Assembly (NCBI RefSeq): GCF_000739065.1
Contig: NZ_CP009149.1
Coordinates: 1-64,000 of the forward strand
Source of the DNA: Methanocaldococcus bathoardescens
GTDB taxonomy: Archaea; AGJL01; Methanococci; Methanococcales; Methanocaldococcaceae
Reading direction: 5' to 3'
DNA length: 64,000 nucleotides
A model generated the notes under the pieces. The model searched no databases, had not been told where the DNA came from, and saw only the letters and a program-made list of their open reading frames with translations. Positions 41,455-51,073 of this stretch are shown here, piece after piece. Both the position numbers and the translations under genes were made by a program. Every line of letters starts with the position of its first letter. Position 1 is the stretch's first letter.

Positions 41455-42387
41455 TATCATTTTACATTTGAAGATTTTTACATTTTCTTTATTTAGTTCT
41501 TTTAACAGCTCTTTCTCTTTTTCTTCATTAACTAAGATTATTACACATCCCCCTCCTCCAGCTCCTGTTAACTTTGCTCCAAAACCAAATCTATTCCCAA
41601 TATCTACAACTTTATCGAGTTTTGGTGTTGAGATATTTAATTTCTTTAATAGTTCATGATTTTTAGTCATTAATTTCCCAAAATCTTCTTTATTATCTGT
41701 TTTTAAAGAGTTTTCAATAATCTTATCTATTTTTTTAAATATTTCATCCTTATTTTCAATTTTTGCCACTTCATTAACTAATTCAGCAGTTTTTTTCTTT
41801 CTTTTTTCAGCATAAACTATTAAAAATTTACAACTTTTTAAAAACTCCTCAAATTTCCCTTCAATTTTTTTAAATTTGTTGTTTTTTATCTCTAAGATGC
41901 CTTTATATGTTATTGTTGAAGTGTCTGTAATACTTGCCTTTCCTTGAATCTCTTTCTCAACCATATAACCAAGTTTTGCAATCTCATCATCTTTAAGCTG
42001 TTTATTATAAAATTTACTAACAGTCCTTATAGTTCCAATTGTTATTGAGGCAGAGCTACCCAAACCACAGCTTATTGGAATTTTTGAGCTAATATTTATC
42101 TCAAACCCCGTTTTTGGTTCTATATTTAAATAATTAATAGTGTTTTTTATTGCACAAAGGCAGTATTTGAAATCACCAAAGTTATTTGGATTGATATTTT
42201 TTATCTCATTTAAATTCAACCTTAAGCTTTTATTTAAGTCATTTAAATTTAAAATTATTTCATTCCCATCTATATCTCTAATTTCTATAGTTGATGTTAA
42301 ATCAATAGCCATAGATATAGCCCTATAACCATAAACAACTGCATGCTCTCCAAATAATATAACCTTTGATGGTGTTTCAATTATCAT
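41449..42387 (-). CDS. mvk: Mevalonate kinase
   Basis: A 312-aa GHMP kinase that phosphorylates mevalonate for isoprenoid lipid synthesis. ETPSKVILFGEHAVVYGYRA is the N-terminal motif, ISCGLGSSASITIGTIR near residue 107 the ATP-binding motif 2, and AKLTGAGGGGCVIILV near 274 motif 3. The usual length and complete motifs indicate an active enzyme. It follows two same-strand genes of unknown function. Confidence 0.96.
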   Translation of the reverse strand: MIIETPSKVILFGEHAVVYGYRAISMAIDLTSTIEIRDIDGNEIILNLNDLNKSLRLNLNEIKNINPNNFGDFKYCLCAIKNTINYLNIEPKTGFEINISSKIPISCGLGSSASITIGTIRTVSKFYNKQLKDDEIAKLGYMVEKEIQGKASITDTSTITYKGILEIKNNKFKKIEGKFEEFLKSCKFLIVYAEKRKKKTAELVNEVAKIENKDEIFKKIDKIIENSLKTDNKEDFGKLMTKNHELLKKLNISTPKLDKVVDIGNRFGFGAKLTGAGGGGCVIILVNEEKEKELLKELNKENVKIFKCKMIN

Positions 42388-42400
42388 AACAAGCCCTATT

Positions 42401-43423
42401 TTATCTTTTTATTTTTATATATTCATTAAACGCTTCTCTTGTAGTTCCTACAACAACCCTCTTATATCTTTCTCCATTTTTATTAATGACTTCTTCCAAT
42501 TTACCTCTTGCTATAATTTCTTCACCATTAAAGCACTGTCCAGCATAAGTGTGAGTGAAAGAAACAACCTCTTTTATATCCTCATCATTATAGCACTCTA
42601 TCTTATAAACTGCAGGATTATCAAAGGCAAAGTCATCATTTAAAACTCTTCCCTCTATTTTTATAAAACCCAAGTTTCTATATCTTCTATCCCCATATTT
42701 CTCATTTATCTCTTCCCATTCCCTTGTAAACAACAAATCAAACATTGTATTATCTATAGTGCCTCTATTAAACTTTCTCTTTTCATAAAATACAAACTCT
42801 TCATAAGTTAGAGTTCCATCTTTAATTCTCTTTTCATAAGCTATCTTCCAAAAATTATCAGATAATGGCTTTAACTTATTATCTTCAAATGCCTGTTTTA
42901 AAGCTTCCCTCCCTTTTTTATGCATATCTTTTCCATAAATTACAAAATCAATATCTGAATTTTTATTATTTAATTTTAACAATAAAGAGCCACTAACACC
43001 CATACTTTTAATTGGAACTCCATAATCTTCTAAAATTAGAGCTAATTTTCTACATTTTTCCTCTAACTCATTTAAATTGTTTTCTTCATTAACAATTTCT
43101 TTTAATCTCTCTTTTGGGCTTAAAATTCTTTTAACATCTTCTTTTGGAATAGCATGCATTAAAACGTTAATTGTTTCATCATAAAAAAGATATTTATCAA
43201 ATTTTTCTTTTAAAAATTTGTAAGCTTTATGAGTTTCAGCCATTTTTACATACTTTTTTCCATTAATCTCCCTAATGTTATTTTTATCCACTTCAAAATC
43301 TACAAATTCATAAGGAACATATCTTAAAAAAGCAAAAAATCTATCTTCTGGGTAATAATAAGTATTTACAGCAAAGTATAATCCTTCAACTGTCTCTATA
43401 AAGTCTCTTATCCTCACCCTCAT
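42401..43423 (-). CDS. Nucleotidyltransferase-domain protein
   Basis: A 340-aa protein. Residues ~155-230 contain a polymerase-beta-type nucleotidyltransferase core: GVSGSLLLKLNNKNSDIDFV (GS and DxD) with a later Asp in NTMFDLLFTREW. The C-terminal part (FTHTYAGQCFNGEEIIARG) is a compact beta domain. Archaeal relatives are uncharacterised. Its start overlaps the end of the next gene upstream by 4 nt, so the two are translationally coupled. Substrate unknown; RNA or nucleotide modification is possible. Confidence 0.8.
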   Translation of the reverse strand: MRVRIRDFIETVEGLYFAVNTYYYPEDRFFAFLRYVPYEFVDFEVDKNNIREINGKKYVKMAETHKAYKFLKEKFDKYLFYDETINVLMHAIPKEDVKRILSPKERLKEIVNEENNLNELEEKCRKLALILEDYGVPIKSMGVSGSLLLKLNNKNSDIDFVIYGKDMHKKGREALKQAFEDNKLKPLSDNFWKIAYEKRIKDGTLTYEEFVFYEKRKFNRGTIDNTMFDLLFTREWEEINEKYGDRRYRNLGFIKIEGRVLNDDFAFDNPAVYKIECYNDEDIKEVVSFTHTYAGQCFNGEEIIARGKLEEVINKNGERYKRVVVGTTREAFNEYIKIKR

Positions 43424-44943
43424 AATACCACATCTGCCTTTATCTTTTCAATTCTTTTCGTAACTAATTCAGTATATAACTTTCTTAATAACTCAACATC
43501 TAAATTAATTTCTCCGCTTTCAACTGTAAATGGAATAATATAATCTTCAATTTCCTTATAAGATAGATATTTTGAATTATTTAGTATATAATCTTTAAGT
43601 GAGGCGTTACTTATAACTAAAGCTCCAAAGTTTTTGATATATTCTATTATAAGGTCATAAGCTTCATCTTTTGATTCAACCTTTTTAATATTGCATTCGT
43701 TAAACAAATAATTGCAAATTTCTTTTCCTTTAATTTTATAGTATGTTGCCATATCTGTTATAACTACCACATTTTTAAATTCAGCATTTTTAATTTTTTT
43801 AATAAGGTTTTCTATAGATTCAGATGAGAGATTGTGTATATTTTCCAAAATACTTATGGCATCGATAATGACGATTCTCCTTGATGGTTTTGGTGGATAT
43901 ATTCTCTTAAATATTTTCCCTTCTTTACTATATTCACCAAGAAGGGAAATAGTTTCGCTATTTTCTAAATATTCTTCCAAATCGTCTATCGTAGCAAATC
44001 TTGTAGAATACCAAGATGGTACTGACATATTAGAAAGTTTGTTTAACATATCTTTTTTTATCTTCATTAATTTTTCCTTTTCTTTTAATTTATTGTATAA
44101 ATCTTTGAGATTTATTGTTTCATCTAACTTTAAAGCCATTAAAATCTTTAATAAATAACCTTCTTCAAATGTTTCTAATTCAAAGTTTTCACATATTCTT
44201 TTTAGTTCCCTATACTCTTTAAACTCTTTTTCACTTGACACTCCAATAGCTTTTGCTATTCTATATTCTTCTGCATCATTAAACCCTCTACTTAGTGCAT
44301 CATTGTATTCATACGCATCTTTAAATCCTCTTTTTAATGCATCTTGGTATTCTTTAATATCGCCAAAACCTAATCTTAATGCATCTACTAACTCATCAAA
44401 GTTACTAAATCCCTTTTCTAATGCAAAGTTATAGAGTTCAGCATCGTTTAAAAATAACTGCTCTTCTAATATTCCATAAAATAGGTATTCTATACAATAC
44501 TTATCATCTATTTTTCTTGCAATGCCTTCTTTTACAAGTTCTTGAAGCCCTCCAATAAAACCAAGTTCTTTAGCTTTTTTATACTCTTCAATATTTCTAA
44601 ATCCCGAGGACTTGTACTTTTTATACTCATCAATATTTTCAAACTCTAAGTATTCATAATACTCTTCAGCACTTAATCCTAAAGATTTTGCATCAATTAA
44701 ATCTGACAATGATTTAAATCCATTAGTGGGGATGTAAAATATAACTCCATTATCTACAAAGAAAAATATTTGCTCAAAATTATCCTTATATCTGTAAATT
44801 ACATGTTTTCCAAGAACTCTATGGGCTTCTAAGAACTCTTCAACACTTTTAACTTTTACTTTTGGTAAATTTTCTATTTCTTCCACATCCACATATTTTA
44901 TTAAATCTGCCTTTATTTTTAAAATATTTAGCTTTTTGTCCAT
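43420..44943 (-). CDS. Helical-repeat protein with C-terminal PIN/NYN-like nuclease domain
   Basis: A 507-aa protein. Residues ~75-245 contain about seven repeats of ~18 residues of the form EYxxAxxxGF (e.g. EYKKAKELGF, EYQDALKRGF, EYNDALSRGF, EYRIAKAIGV), probably a helical scaffold. Residues ~345-480 look like a PIN/NYN nuclease fold: RRIVIIDAISILENIHNL with the first Asp, NVVVITDMATYYK with the second, and GALVISNASLKDYI with a third polar site (Asn-Ala-Ser where NYN enzymes usually have an Asp). Coupled to the nucleotidyltransferase gene. RNA processing is an inference. Confidence 0.75.
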   Translation of the reverse strand: MDKKLNILKIKADLIKYVDVEEIENLPKVKVKSVEEFLEAHRVLGKHVIYRYKDNFEQIFFFVDNGVIFYIPTNGFKSLSDLIDAKSLGLSAEEYYEYLEFENIDEYKKYKSSGFRNIEEYKKAKELGFIGGLQELVKEGIARKIDDKYCIEYLFYGILEEQLFLNDAELYNFALEKGFSNFDELVDALRLGFGDIKEYQDALKRGFKDAYEYNDALSRGFNDAEEYRIAKAIGVSSEKEFKEYRELKRICENFELETFEEGYLLKILMALKLDETINLKDLYNKLKEKEKLMKIKKDMLNKLSNMSVPSWYSTRFATIDDLEEYLENSETISLLGEYSKEGKIFKRIYPPKPSRRIVIIDAISILENIHNLSSESIENLIKKIKNAEFKNVVVITDMATYYKIKGKEICNYLFNECNIKKVESKDEAYDLIIEYIKNFGALVISNASLKDYILNNSKYLSYKEIEDYIIPFTVESGEINLDVELLRKLYTELVTKRIEKIKADVVL

Positions 44944-45001
44944 AGTATCCCAATCTTCTTGTCAAATAATATTTTATAAAGTTTATTTTTTATTAATTAT
45001 C

Positions 45002-45988
45002 ACCTTAGTTCCCATCATACATTCAAATATTCATTTGTTATAATAATCTTTCTCTAATTTTTTGATGTTGTATGCGATTGTGAAGAGTGAGAGTTTTACG
45101 CTTAAGCCCTTTTTGCTTACACTTCGAATGTGTTTGGGATATGCTTCAATCATTTCTGAAAATTTTGTTTCGATTATTTTTCTTGATTTGTTCAGTTGTG
45201 AATATATCATCCCCTCTTCATTCGATTTTATCATGTTTTTTCTTTTTATGGCTATGAATTGAACTCCTCCGAGTTTAAATAGATTTTGAAGTCCTTTGTC
45301 AATATAACCCTTATCTCCGATTATTACACAGTTTTTGAATTCTTTAACGATTACCCTATAATTCTCTTCTAAGATATCTTTATCATGTTGATTCGCTGGG
45401 TTTATAAATAGTAACGTTAGAAACCTCCCATCGGTAATGTAAGTTGCCTTATATCCAAAATAATAACATTTTTTCGAAGGGTTGTATCCGACACTACCAT
45501 TTTTTTAATAAGCACTGAAAATTCCATCTTCTCATGTCGATTTCTCCTTACAAGCTCTTTTGTCTTAATCGGCATCGTATCAATGAATAACCTACTGTTT
45601 CTTTCTATAAAAGCTTTCTGAATTTCAATTAACAATTGTTCGTATCTGTTTATTCGTTCAACTATCTTATTATACCTAATTTTCGGAAATAATCCTAGAT
45701 CTTCAATTAAAAACTCGTATCTACGTTTATACACGCCTGAAAAATACACCATGCACAAAACCGAAAATATTATTAAGTCCGAGAGAGATATTATTTCTCT
45801 GCGGGTGTATGGCGATATATACTTGGCAACTATCGGGTAGAATTTAGCCCTCATAATCTTTATTAATCGTTTAATTCGATGCATTTTTGATTTTTTCATA
45901 AAATATCACCTTCGAACTGTTTTTAATTTTTTTAATTAATTTAGTATTAAGGTATTTATATATCTATCTGCTTGATGGGAACTATGGT
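45002..45988 (-). mobile_element. IS982-type insertion sequence, copy 1
   Basis: A 987-bp element with 16-bp termini ACCTTAGTTCCCATCA and ACCATAGTTCCCATCA (one mismatch). An 8-bp target duplication TAATTATC is at 44994-45001 and 45989-45996. It inserted into the last codons of aroE. It differs from copy 2 (52997-53983) by apparently a single base (45210 region, Gln versus Glu codon). Confidence 0.95.
45031..45899 (-). pseudogene. IS982 transposase in two frames (frameshift at an A7 run), copy 1
   Basis: The first frame (45899-45417) gives 160 aa with the N-terminal domain and the first catalytic Asp (LFIDTMPIKTKE). At ATT AAA AAA ATG (near 45507) reading should move by one base to give NGSVGYNPSKKCYYFGYK, which continues through GDKGYIDKGL (second Asp) and KIIETKFSEM (Glu) to 45031. 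A one-nt slip on the seven A residues, either transcriptional slippage or -1 ribosomal frameshifting, would restore a ~290-aa enzyme. Otherwise it is dead and mobilised in trans. Confidence 0.85.
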
Positions 45989-46832
45989 TAATTATCTTAT
46001 CAATTATCGCGTTTTTCATAACCTCTATATTTGGTTCTACACCAGTCCATATTTTAAACGCAACGGCTCCTTGATATATCAACATCCCCAATCCATTTAT
46101 TGTTTTTGCATTAACTTTTTTCGCCTCTTTCAATAAAACTGTTTCTAATGGATTATAGATTAAATCCATAACCACCATATCTTCTCTCATATTTTCTGCT
46201 TTAACTATTGGTTCAGCATCAACATTTGGATACATTCCAATAGGTGTAGCGTTAATTATTATATCAACTCCATCTAAATCTACATCTAATCCACTAAATT
46301 TGACTTCTTCACCAAATTTTTTATTTAATTTTTCAGAAATTTCTTTAGCTAAGTTTTCAGCTTTTTCAATGGTTCTATTAGCTATTATAATGTTGTTATC
46401 TTTTGCCAATTCAAAAGCTACCGCTCTTCCTGCACCACCAGCTCCATAAATAACTATATTTTTATCTTTAACTTTTCCAATCTCTTCCTCTAAAGCCATT
46501 CTTGCCCCAATGCCGTCTGTATTATAGCCAATAGCTTTCCCATCCTCTATCTTTATTGTATTTACTGCCCCAATTAATTGAGCATCTTTATCTATCTCAT
46601 CTAAATATTTCATAATCTCTATTTTGTGTGGAATTGTTACATTAAACCCAACTATCCCAAGGGCTTTAGCTCCATCTATCACATACTTTAAATTTTCTGG
46701 CAAGACATCAAAAGCCACATAAACATAATTTAATCCTTTATCTTTAAAAGCTGCATTGTGCATTATTGGTGAGAAAGAATGCTCTACAGGATGCCCAATC
46801 AACCCAATAACTTTGGTTTTTGCATCTACCAT
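45936..46832 (-). CDS. aroE: Shikimate dehydrogenase with IS-encoded C-terminus
   Basis: An NADP enzyme reducing 3-dehydroshikimate to shikimate. Motifs: LIGHPVEHSFSPIMHNAAF near residue 10, FNVTIPHKIEIM with the catalytic Lys near 70, GAVNTIKIEDGKAIGYNTDG near 90, IYGAGGAGRAVAFELA near 133. CGTGAT before the ATG at 46832 excludes the 24-codon upstream extension. The last 16 residues (HSSHQADRYINTLILN) are encoded by the IS982 copy; joining the flanks across the target duplication would give an original end DKIINKK and stop. The core is intact, so activity is likely kept. Confidence 0.93.
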   Translation of the reverse strand: MVDAKTKVIGLIGHPVEHSFSPIMHNAAFKDKGLNYVYVAFDVLPENLKYVIDGAKALGIVGFNVTIPHKIEIMKYLDEIDKDAQLIGAVNTIKIEDGKAIGYNTDGIGARMALEEEIGKVKDKNIVIYGAGGAGRAVAFELAKDNNIIIANRTIEKAENLAKEISEKLNKKFGEEVKFSGLDVDLDGVDIIINATPIGMYPNVDAEPIVKAENMREDMVVMDLIYNPLETVLLKEAKKVNAKTINGLGMLIYQGAVAFKIWTGVEPNIEVMKNAIIDKIINHSSHQADRYINTLILN

Positions 46833-46921
46833 ATTATCACGTAATTTAGTTTTTATATATTTAAATTTTAAATTACAAAGAAAAAGAACAAAAATAAATT
46901 TCAAAATAACATAAAAGTATT

Positions 46922-47503
46922 TTATTTTTTAATTAACTTAACAACTTCAGCTATCTTTTTACCTAAGTTTCTTGCAGTTTCTAAACCAATGTTATCGTCT
47001 TTACAATCTCCTGGACTTTTTCCTACACCTGTTCCTCCATAATGAGCTGTTGGGTCGTTATCTCCAACGACTATCATTGAATGTATTAAGAAAAAGTTAT
47101 GTATCTGTTGAATTGTTGTTTCCTGCCCACCATTTCTACTTGCTCCAACTGCTATAGCTCCCCCAACTTTATTTCTTAATTGAAAACCAATTCTTAAGGG
47201 TCTTGACCTATCCATCAACATCTTTAGCTGAGCTGAAACTCCTCCAAAGTAAACTGGTGAGCCGAGTATAATTCCATCAGCTTCTTTCATCTTTTCTAAT
47301 ATCTCATCAACATCATCAATTATCTGGCAACTTCCAGTCTCTTTACACATATTGCATGCAATACATGGATTTAATTCTTTATCAGCCAATGATATAAATT
47401 CTGTTTCAATCCCTTCTTCAGCAATAGCATTTAAGGCCTCTCTAACTAATAAAGTTGTATTTCCTTCAGGTCTTGGACTACCACTTATCCCTATAACTTT
47501 CAT
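46922..47503 (-). CDS. Iron-sulfur flavoprotein (flavodoxin/NADPH-FMN reductase family)
   Basis: A ~193-aa flavodoxin-fold protein. MKVIGISGSPRPEGNT is the FMN phosphate loop, and CIACNMCKETGSC near residue 50 is the compact 4Fe-4S motif of the Isf family of methanogens, which transfer electrons from ferredoxin to O2, H2O2 or other acceptors. GSPVYFGGVSAQLKMLMDRS and the final helix are typical. GGGGTGGGA precedes the ATG. Probably a redox-defence or electron-transfer protein. Confidence 0.9.
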   Translation of the reverse strand: MKVIGISGSPRPEGNTTLLVREALNAIAEEGIETEFISLADKELNPCIACNMCKETGSCQIIDDVDEILEKMKEADGIILGSPVYFGGVSAQLKMLMDRSRPLRIGFQLRNKVGGAIAVGASRNGGQETTIQQIHNFFLIHSMIVVGDNDPTAHYGGTGVGKSPGDCKDDNIGLETARNLGKKIAEVVKLIKK

Positions 47504-47555
47504 ACTTCCCACCCCATAGCGATATTATTATCAATGTTATTTTGTCAAAATAGAT

Positions 47556-47930
47556 TTAATAATTTTTCTCATCTCTGCATTCTCTAAAATAGCTAAGCCA
47601 TTTTTTAACATTCTGATACCAATCATCCAATAGCTCCTCAATGATATCACTCACTTTATCTAACTCTACAGCGTTGTATATGTATTTGTATCCAACTTTC
47701 TCTGTTACTTTCTTTCTACTGACTAAACCGCAGTTCATTAAGCTTCTTAAAGCTTTTTGCACAGTAGTTCTATCCCTATTAACCCTCTCAGCAATTTCTA
47801 ATACACTACCCTCTCCATTCTCTAAAAGGTCAAAATAAACCTTTATTTCAATCTCTTGCAGTCCTAAAATACATCTCATTAAATCTTCAATGGTAAATTT
47901 TTTTAGCCTGTTTATGATAAAATCCTTCAT
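47556..47930 (-). CDS. TrmB/MarR-like winged-helix regulator
   Basis: A 124-aa DNA-binding protein: residues ~25-95 form a winged helix (EIKVYFDLLENGEGSVLEIA, NRDRTTVQKALRSLMNCGLV, with wing KKVTEKVGYKYIYNAV) and the rest is helical. It lies upstream of, and on the same strand as, the iron-sulfur flavoprotein gene with a 52-bp gap, so it may control that gene. Ligand unknown. Confidence 0.85.
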   Translation of the reverse strand: MKDFIINRLKKFTIEDLMRCILGLQEIEIKVYFDLLENGEGSVLEIAERVNRDRTTVQKALRSLMNCGLVSRKKVTEKVGYKYIYNAVELDKVSDIIEELLDDWYQNVKKWLSYFRECRDEKNY

Positions 47931-47960
47931 GATATCACAATAAACATTAACTTTGTTTTT

Positions 47961-48368
47961 TTATTTTTCTTTATCAGCTATTATTTTTACATAAAACTCT
48001 CTTCTTCTCGGTCCATCAAATTCAGCAAAAAATATTCCCTGCCAAGTTCCTAATAATGGTTTTCCATCTTTAATAATAATTGTTTGAGAACAGCCTACTA
48101 AAGAGCTTTTTATATGTGCATCTGAGTTCCCTTCTAAGTGTGTAAAATTCCAATTTTTTGGAATAAGATGAGAGAGGAAGTTTATTATATCATGCTTTAC
48201 TGACGGGTCGGCATTTTCATTTATAGTTATTCCAGCGGTTGTGTGTGGGACATAGATAACTGCTATCCCATCTTTAACTTTTGATTCAGATATTGCTGAA
48301 ACTATTTGTGGGGTTATATCTATTAGCTCTTCTCGTTTATTTGTTTTTATTTGGTATTTAAATAACAT
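47961..48368 (-). CDS. YjbQ/UPF0047 family protein
   Basis: A ~135-aa protein of the YjbQ family. HTTAGITINENADPSVKHDI near residue 44, HLEGNSDAHIKSSLVG near 77 and GTWQGIFFAEFDGPRRREFY near 108 contain the conserved His/Asp/Glu cluster. Members show weak thiamine-phosphate synthase activity, but the physiological role is unsettled. Two ATGs follow GGTGAT; the second (48368) has the better spacing. It heads a leftward group with the HTH and flavoprotein genes. Confidence 0.9.
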   Translation of the reverse strand: MLFKYQIKTNKREELIDITPQIVSAISESKVKDGIAVIYVPHTTAGITINENADPSVKHDIINFLSHLIPKNWNFTHLEGNSDAHIKSSLVGCSQTIIIKDGKPLLGTWQGIFFAEFDGPRRREFYVKIIADKEK

Positions 48369-48492
48369 CATATCACCAAGTTTATACTTTTAAAGCTTTA
48401 TATCTTATTCAACTAAAACTTTAAATATGTATTGTGATTTTAACATTAATCTTGAATAATTATTGATTTAAAACGATTATTGGAGGGAGATT

Positions 48493-50316
48493 ATGGATAT
48501 CAAACATAGAATACCAATTTTGTTATTGGTTTTATATATTATTCTTGGAGGGATTATTCAATATAATGGAATTTCAGAGTTTAAATCTTTGCCGTCACCA
48601 ATCTATGGTGGAGATTATTATTATCAGATGGGGGTTATTTGGCATATTAGAGAAGGAGGAAATCCATTAGAGAGTTCCTCAATGGTTGGAGGGATGCCTG
48701 GTTATCTTCCATTATATGCCTATATTTGTGCTAAATTTTGTGATTTATTTAATTTAGATACAATGAAAGGAATGTTTTATTTCTCTATAGTGTTATTTGT
48801 TGTGGCGAGTGTTATATGGTTCTGCCTATTTAGAGTTTTGTTTAAAGATGATTGGATAGCTTTAATTGGGGTGGTTTTAGCAAATGGTATAAGTGCATAT
48901 CCAATATTGAAATATACAAACTTTACTCATCAAATTATGTTACCTTTATTTATCCTTACTTTATATTTAGCATTTAAAGAAAGGAAAATAATTTATTATG
49001 TCTCATTGGGATTAGTTTATGGATTATTGACCTTATCTCACATGGTTGCATTTGTTGGAGCAACTTTAATAATAGCAACTTTTGTTATTTATGAGATGTA
49101 TAAAAACAAAGATAGAATTTTGGAATATTTAAAAGAAAATATAAAAAATTGGGGAATTTTTGGGATTGTTGCATTGCCTATATTGATGCTTTATTGGTAT
49201 AAGCCAATATTTGTTTATCATCTACATAGACCTTATGATAGGATTCATATGGATATTATGGATTTTGGAAGATTGGATGTTCAAATAAAATTCTTGTTCA
49301 ATACTCTAAGTTCTTACCTACTTAACTTTAAGTCAATAGGTGGAATTATAACAACAGTGTTGGTTTGGCTTGGTATTTATGGATATTACAAGTCAGAAAA
49401 CAGCGATTTAAAAGAATTCTTAAAAATCTTTGCAATAGGTTCAGTATTTGCCACATTTTGTTATTTCGTAACCGAACCTCTATTCGGGATAAACTTTATC
49501 CCTACATACATGTCTTACTTTTACATTTGGGCAACTGCAATATTATTTGCTTTGTTTGGAATAAATTATGTTAAAAATCATTTAAGATTGCACGAAGTTG
49601 AAAATATTTCAAAAAAATTGGTTGTTTTTGGAACGATATTTGTAATTTTACTTGCAAATACAACATTTGCTTTCGTTAATTACATAAACAACGATAGATG
49701 GGCAAATGTTGGGAAACACCCAATGCCAGATGTTTACATATCTTTACAAAATTATTTACTAAAAAATACTGATGTAAATGATGTTATATTATCAACAAAA
49801 GAGTTAAGCTTTGTAATTAATGCAATTAGTGGAAGGAAGGTTATGGTTAATAGATGGGCTCAACAAAATGACCCATATATGAATTTGCCTCAAAGAGATA
49901 TGGATGCCTCTATAATTTTGTATGGAAATGATACAAAGAAAAAATTAGAATTAATAAGGAAATATAACATATCCTACCTATACTGGGATTATTATTGGAT
50001 AAATTCAGAGTTTCAATTTGATAATAATGGAAGAATAATTGGAATGTATGATCCTCTAATGACTTATGACACAAAAGAAAATAGAGAATATTTAGATAAA
50101 TATGGGGTAAAATATATCCCTATGAATTTTTGGATAGACCCTTCATGTAGAAATGATAATATTAGGAAATTCAACATTTTGGTTATTTCACCTCAGAATT
50201 ATTACAATTTTACAAATCCATGGAAACCCGATTTAAATAAATATTTGGTTGAAGTTTGGAATTATACTTATAATGGACAGAAAATAGCTGCCCTATATAA
50301 AATTAAGGTGGATTAA
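48493..50316 (+). CDS. Polytopic GT-C-like glycosyltransferase
   Basis: A 607-aa membrane protein with about a dozen helices in the first ~400 residues and a soluble C-terminal domain (~410-607). The first exterior loop has SPIYGGDYYYQMGVIWHIRE, with an Asp in the place of the GT-C catalytic acid. GGGAGATT precedes the ATG. The next gene is a GT2 that could make the lipid-linked sugar donor; the two are adjacent with no gap. Likely function is surface glycan or S-layer glycosylation; the sugar is unknown. Confidence 0.75.
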   Translation: MDIKHRIPILLLVLYIILGGIIQYNGISEFKSLPSPIYGGDYYYQMGVIWHIREGGNPLESSSMVGGMPGYLPLYAYICAKFCDLFNLDTMKGMFYFSIVLFVVASVIWFCLFRVLFKDDWIALIGVVLANGISAYPILKYTNFTHQIMLPLFILTLYLAFKERKIIYYVSLGLVYGLLTLSHMVAFVGATLIIATFVIYEMYKNKDRILEYLKENIKNWGIFGIVALPILMLYWYKPIFVYHLHRPYDRIHMDIMDFGRLDVQIKFLFNTLSSYLLNFKSIGGIITTVLVWLGIYGYYKSENSDLKEFLKIFAIGSVFATFCYFVTEPLFGINFIPTYMSYFYIWATAILFALFGINYVKNHLRLHEVENISKKLVVFGTIFVILLANTTFAFVNYINNDRWANVGKHPMPDVYISLQNYLLKNTDVNDVILSTKELSFVINAISGRKVMVNRWAQQNDPYMNLPQRDMDASIILYGNDTKKKLELIRKYNISYLYWDYYWINSEFQFDNNGRIIGMYDPLMTYDTKENREYLDKYGVKYIPMNFWIDPSCRNDNIRKFNILVISPQNYYNFTNPWKPDLNKYLVEVWNYTYNGQKIAALYKIKVD

Positions 50317-51033
50317 ATGGGTTCAAATATAAAAAAAGTATCTATAATAATTCCGGCATACAATGAAGAAAAAACCATACAAAAAATTTTAAAAAAGGTT
50401 TTAGATGTAGAATTACCATTAGAAAAAGAAATTATCGTTGTAAATGATGGTTCAACAGATAAAACAAAAGAAATTGTTGAAGAATTCAAAAAAAATCATC
50501 CAAATGGAAATATTAAACTCCTAAATAAAAAAAATGGCGGAAAAGGTAGTGCGTTAAAAGTTGGAATTAAACATTCAACAGGAGATATAATAATCATTCA
50601 AGATGCGGATTTAGAATATGACCCAAATGACTATCCAAAACTAATAAAACCAATATTAGAAGGAAAGGCAAAAGTGGTGTATGGTTCAAGATTAAGAAAA
50701 ATAGGAAATAAATTTTCTCATTTATCATTTTTAATAGGCGGTTTAGGGATAACATTAATTACAAACTTACTTTATTTTACATTTTTAACTGATGAACCTA
50801 CGTGCTATAAAGTATTTCATAAAGAATTAAAAGATATATTAATAAATGCCGAAGGAAATAAATTTGACTGGGAACCAGAAGTTACTGCAAAGATTTTGAG
50901 AAGAGGTTATAAGATTTATGAGGTACCAATAAGTTATTATCCAAGGACTTTAAAAGAAGGTAAAAAAATACGATGGAGAGATGGTGTTGATGCAATTTTA
51001 ACTCTTTTAAAATGGCGATTTAAAAAATTTTAA
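50317..51033 (+). CDS. GT2-family glycosyltransferase (dolichyl-phosphate sugar synthase-like)
   Basis: A 238-aa GT-A enzyme. VSIIIPAYNEEKTIQKIL at the start, VNDGSTDKTKEIVEEF near residue 44 and IIQDADLEYDPNDYPKL near 93 (DxD-type) are the family motifs. FDWEPEVTAKILRRGYKIYEVPI and RTLKEGKKIRWRDG near the end are typical of DPM1/DolP-glucose synthases. GGTGGAT from the preceding gene end is the ribosome site. It probably loads a sugar on dolichyl phosphate for the neighbouring GT-C proteins. Confidence 0.88.
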   Translation: MGSNIKKVSIIIPAYNEEKTIQKILKKVLDVELPLEKEIIVVNDGSTDKTKEIVEEFKKNHPNGNIKLLNKKNGGKGSALKVGIKHSTGDIIIIQDADLEYDPNDYPKLIKPILEGKAKVVYGSRLRKIGNKFSHLSFLIGGLGITLITNLLYFTFLTDEPTCYKVFHKELKDILINAEGNKFDWEPEVTAKILRRGYKIYEVPISYYPRTLKEGKKIRWRDGVDAILTLLKWRFKKF

Positions 51034-51073
51034 AAGTAAATATCAAAACATCAAAAATACGGAAAATATAAAT

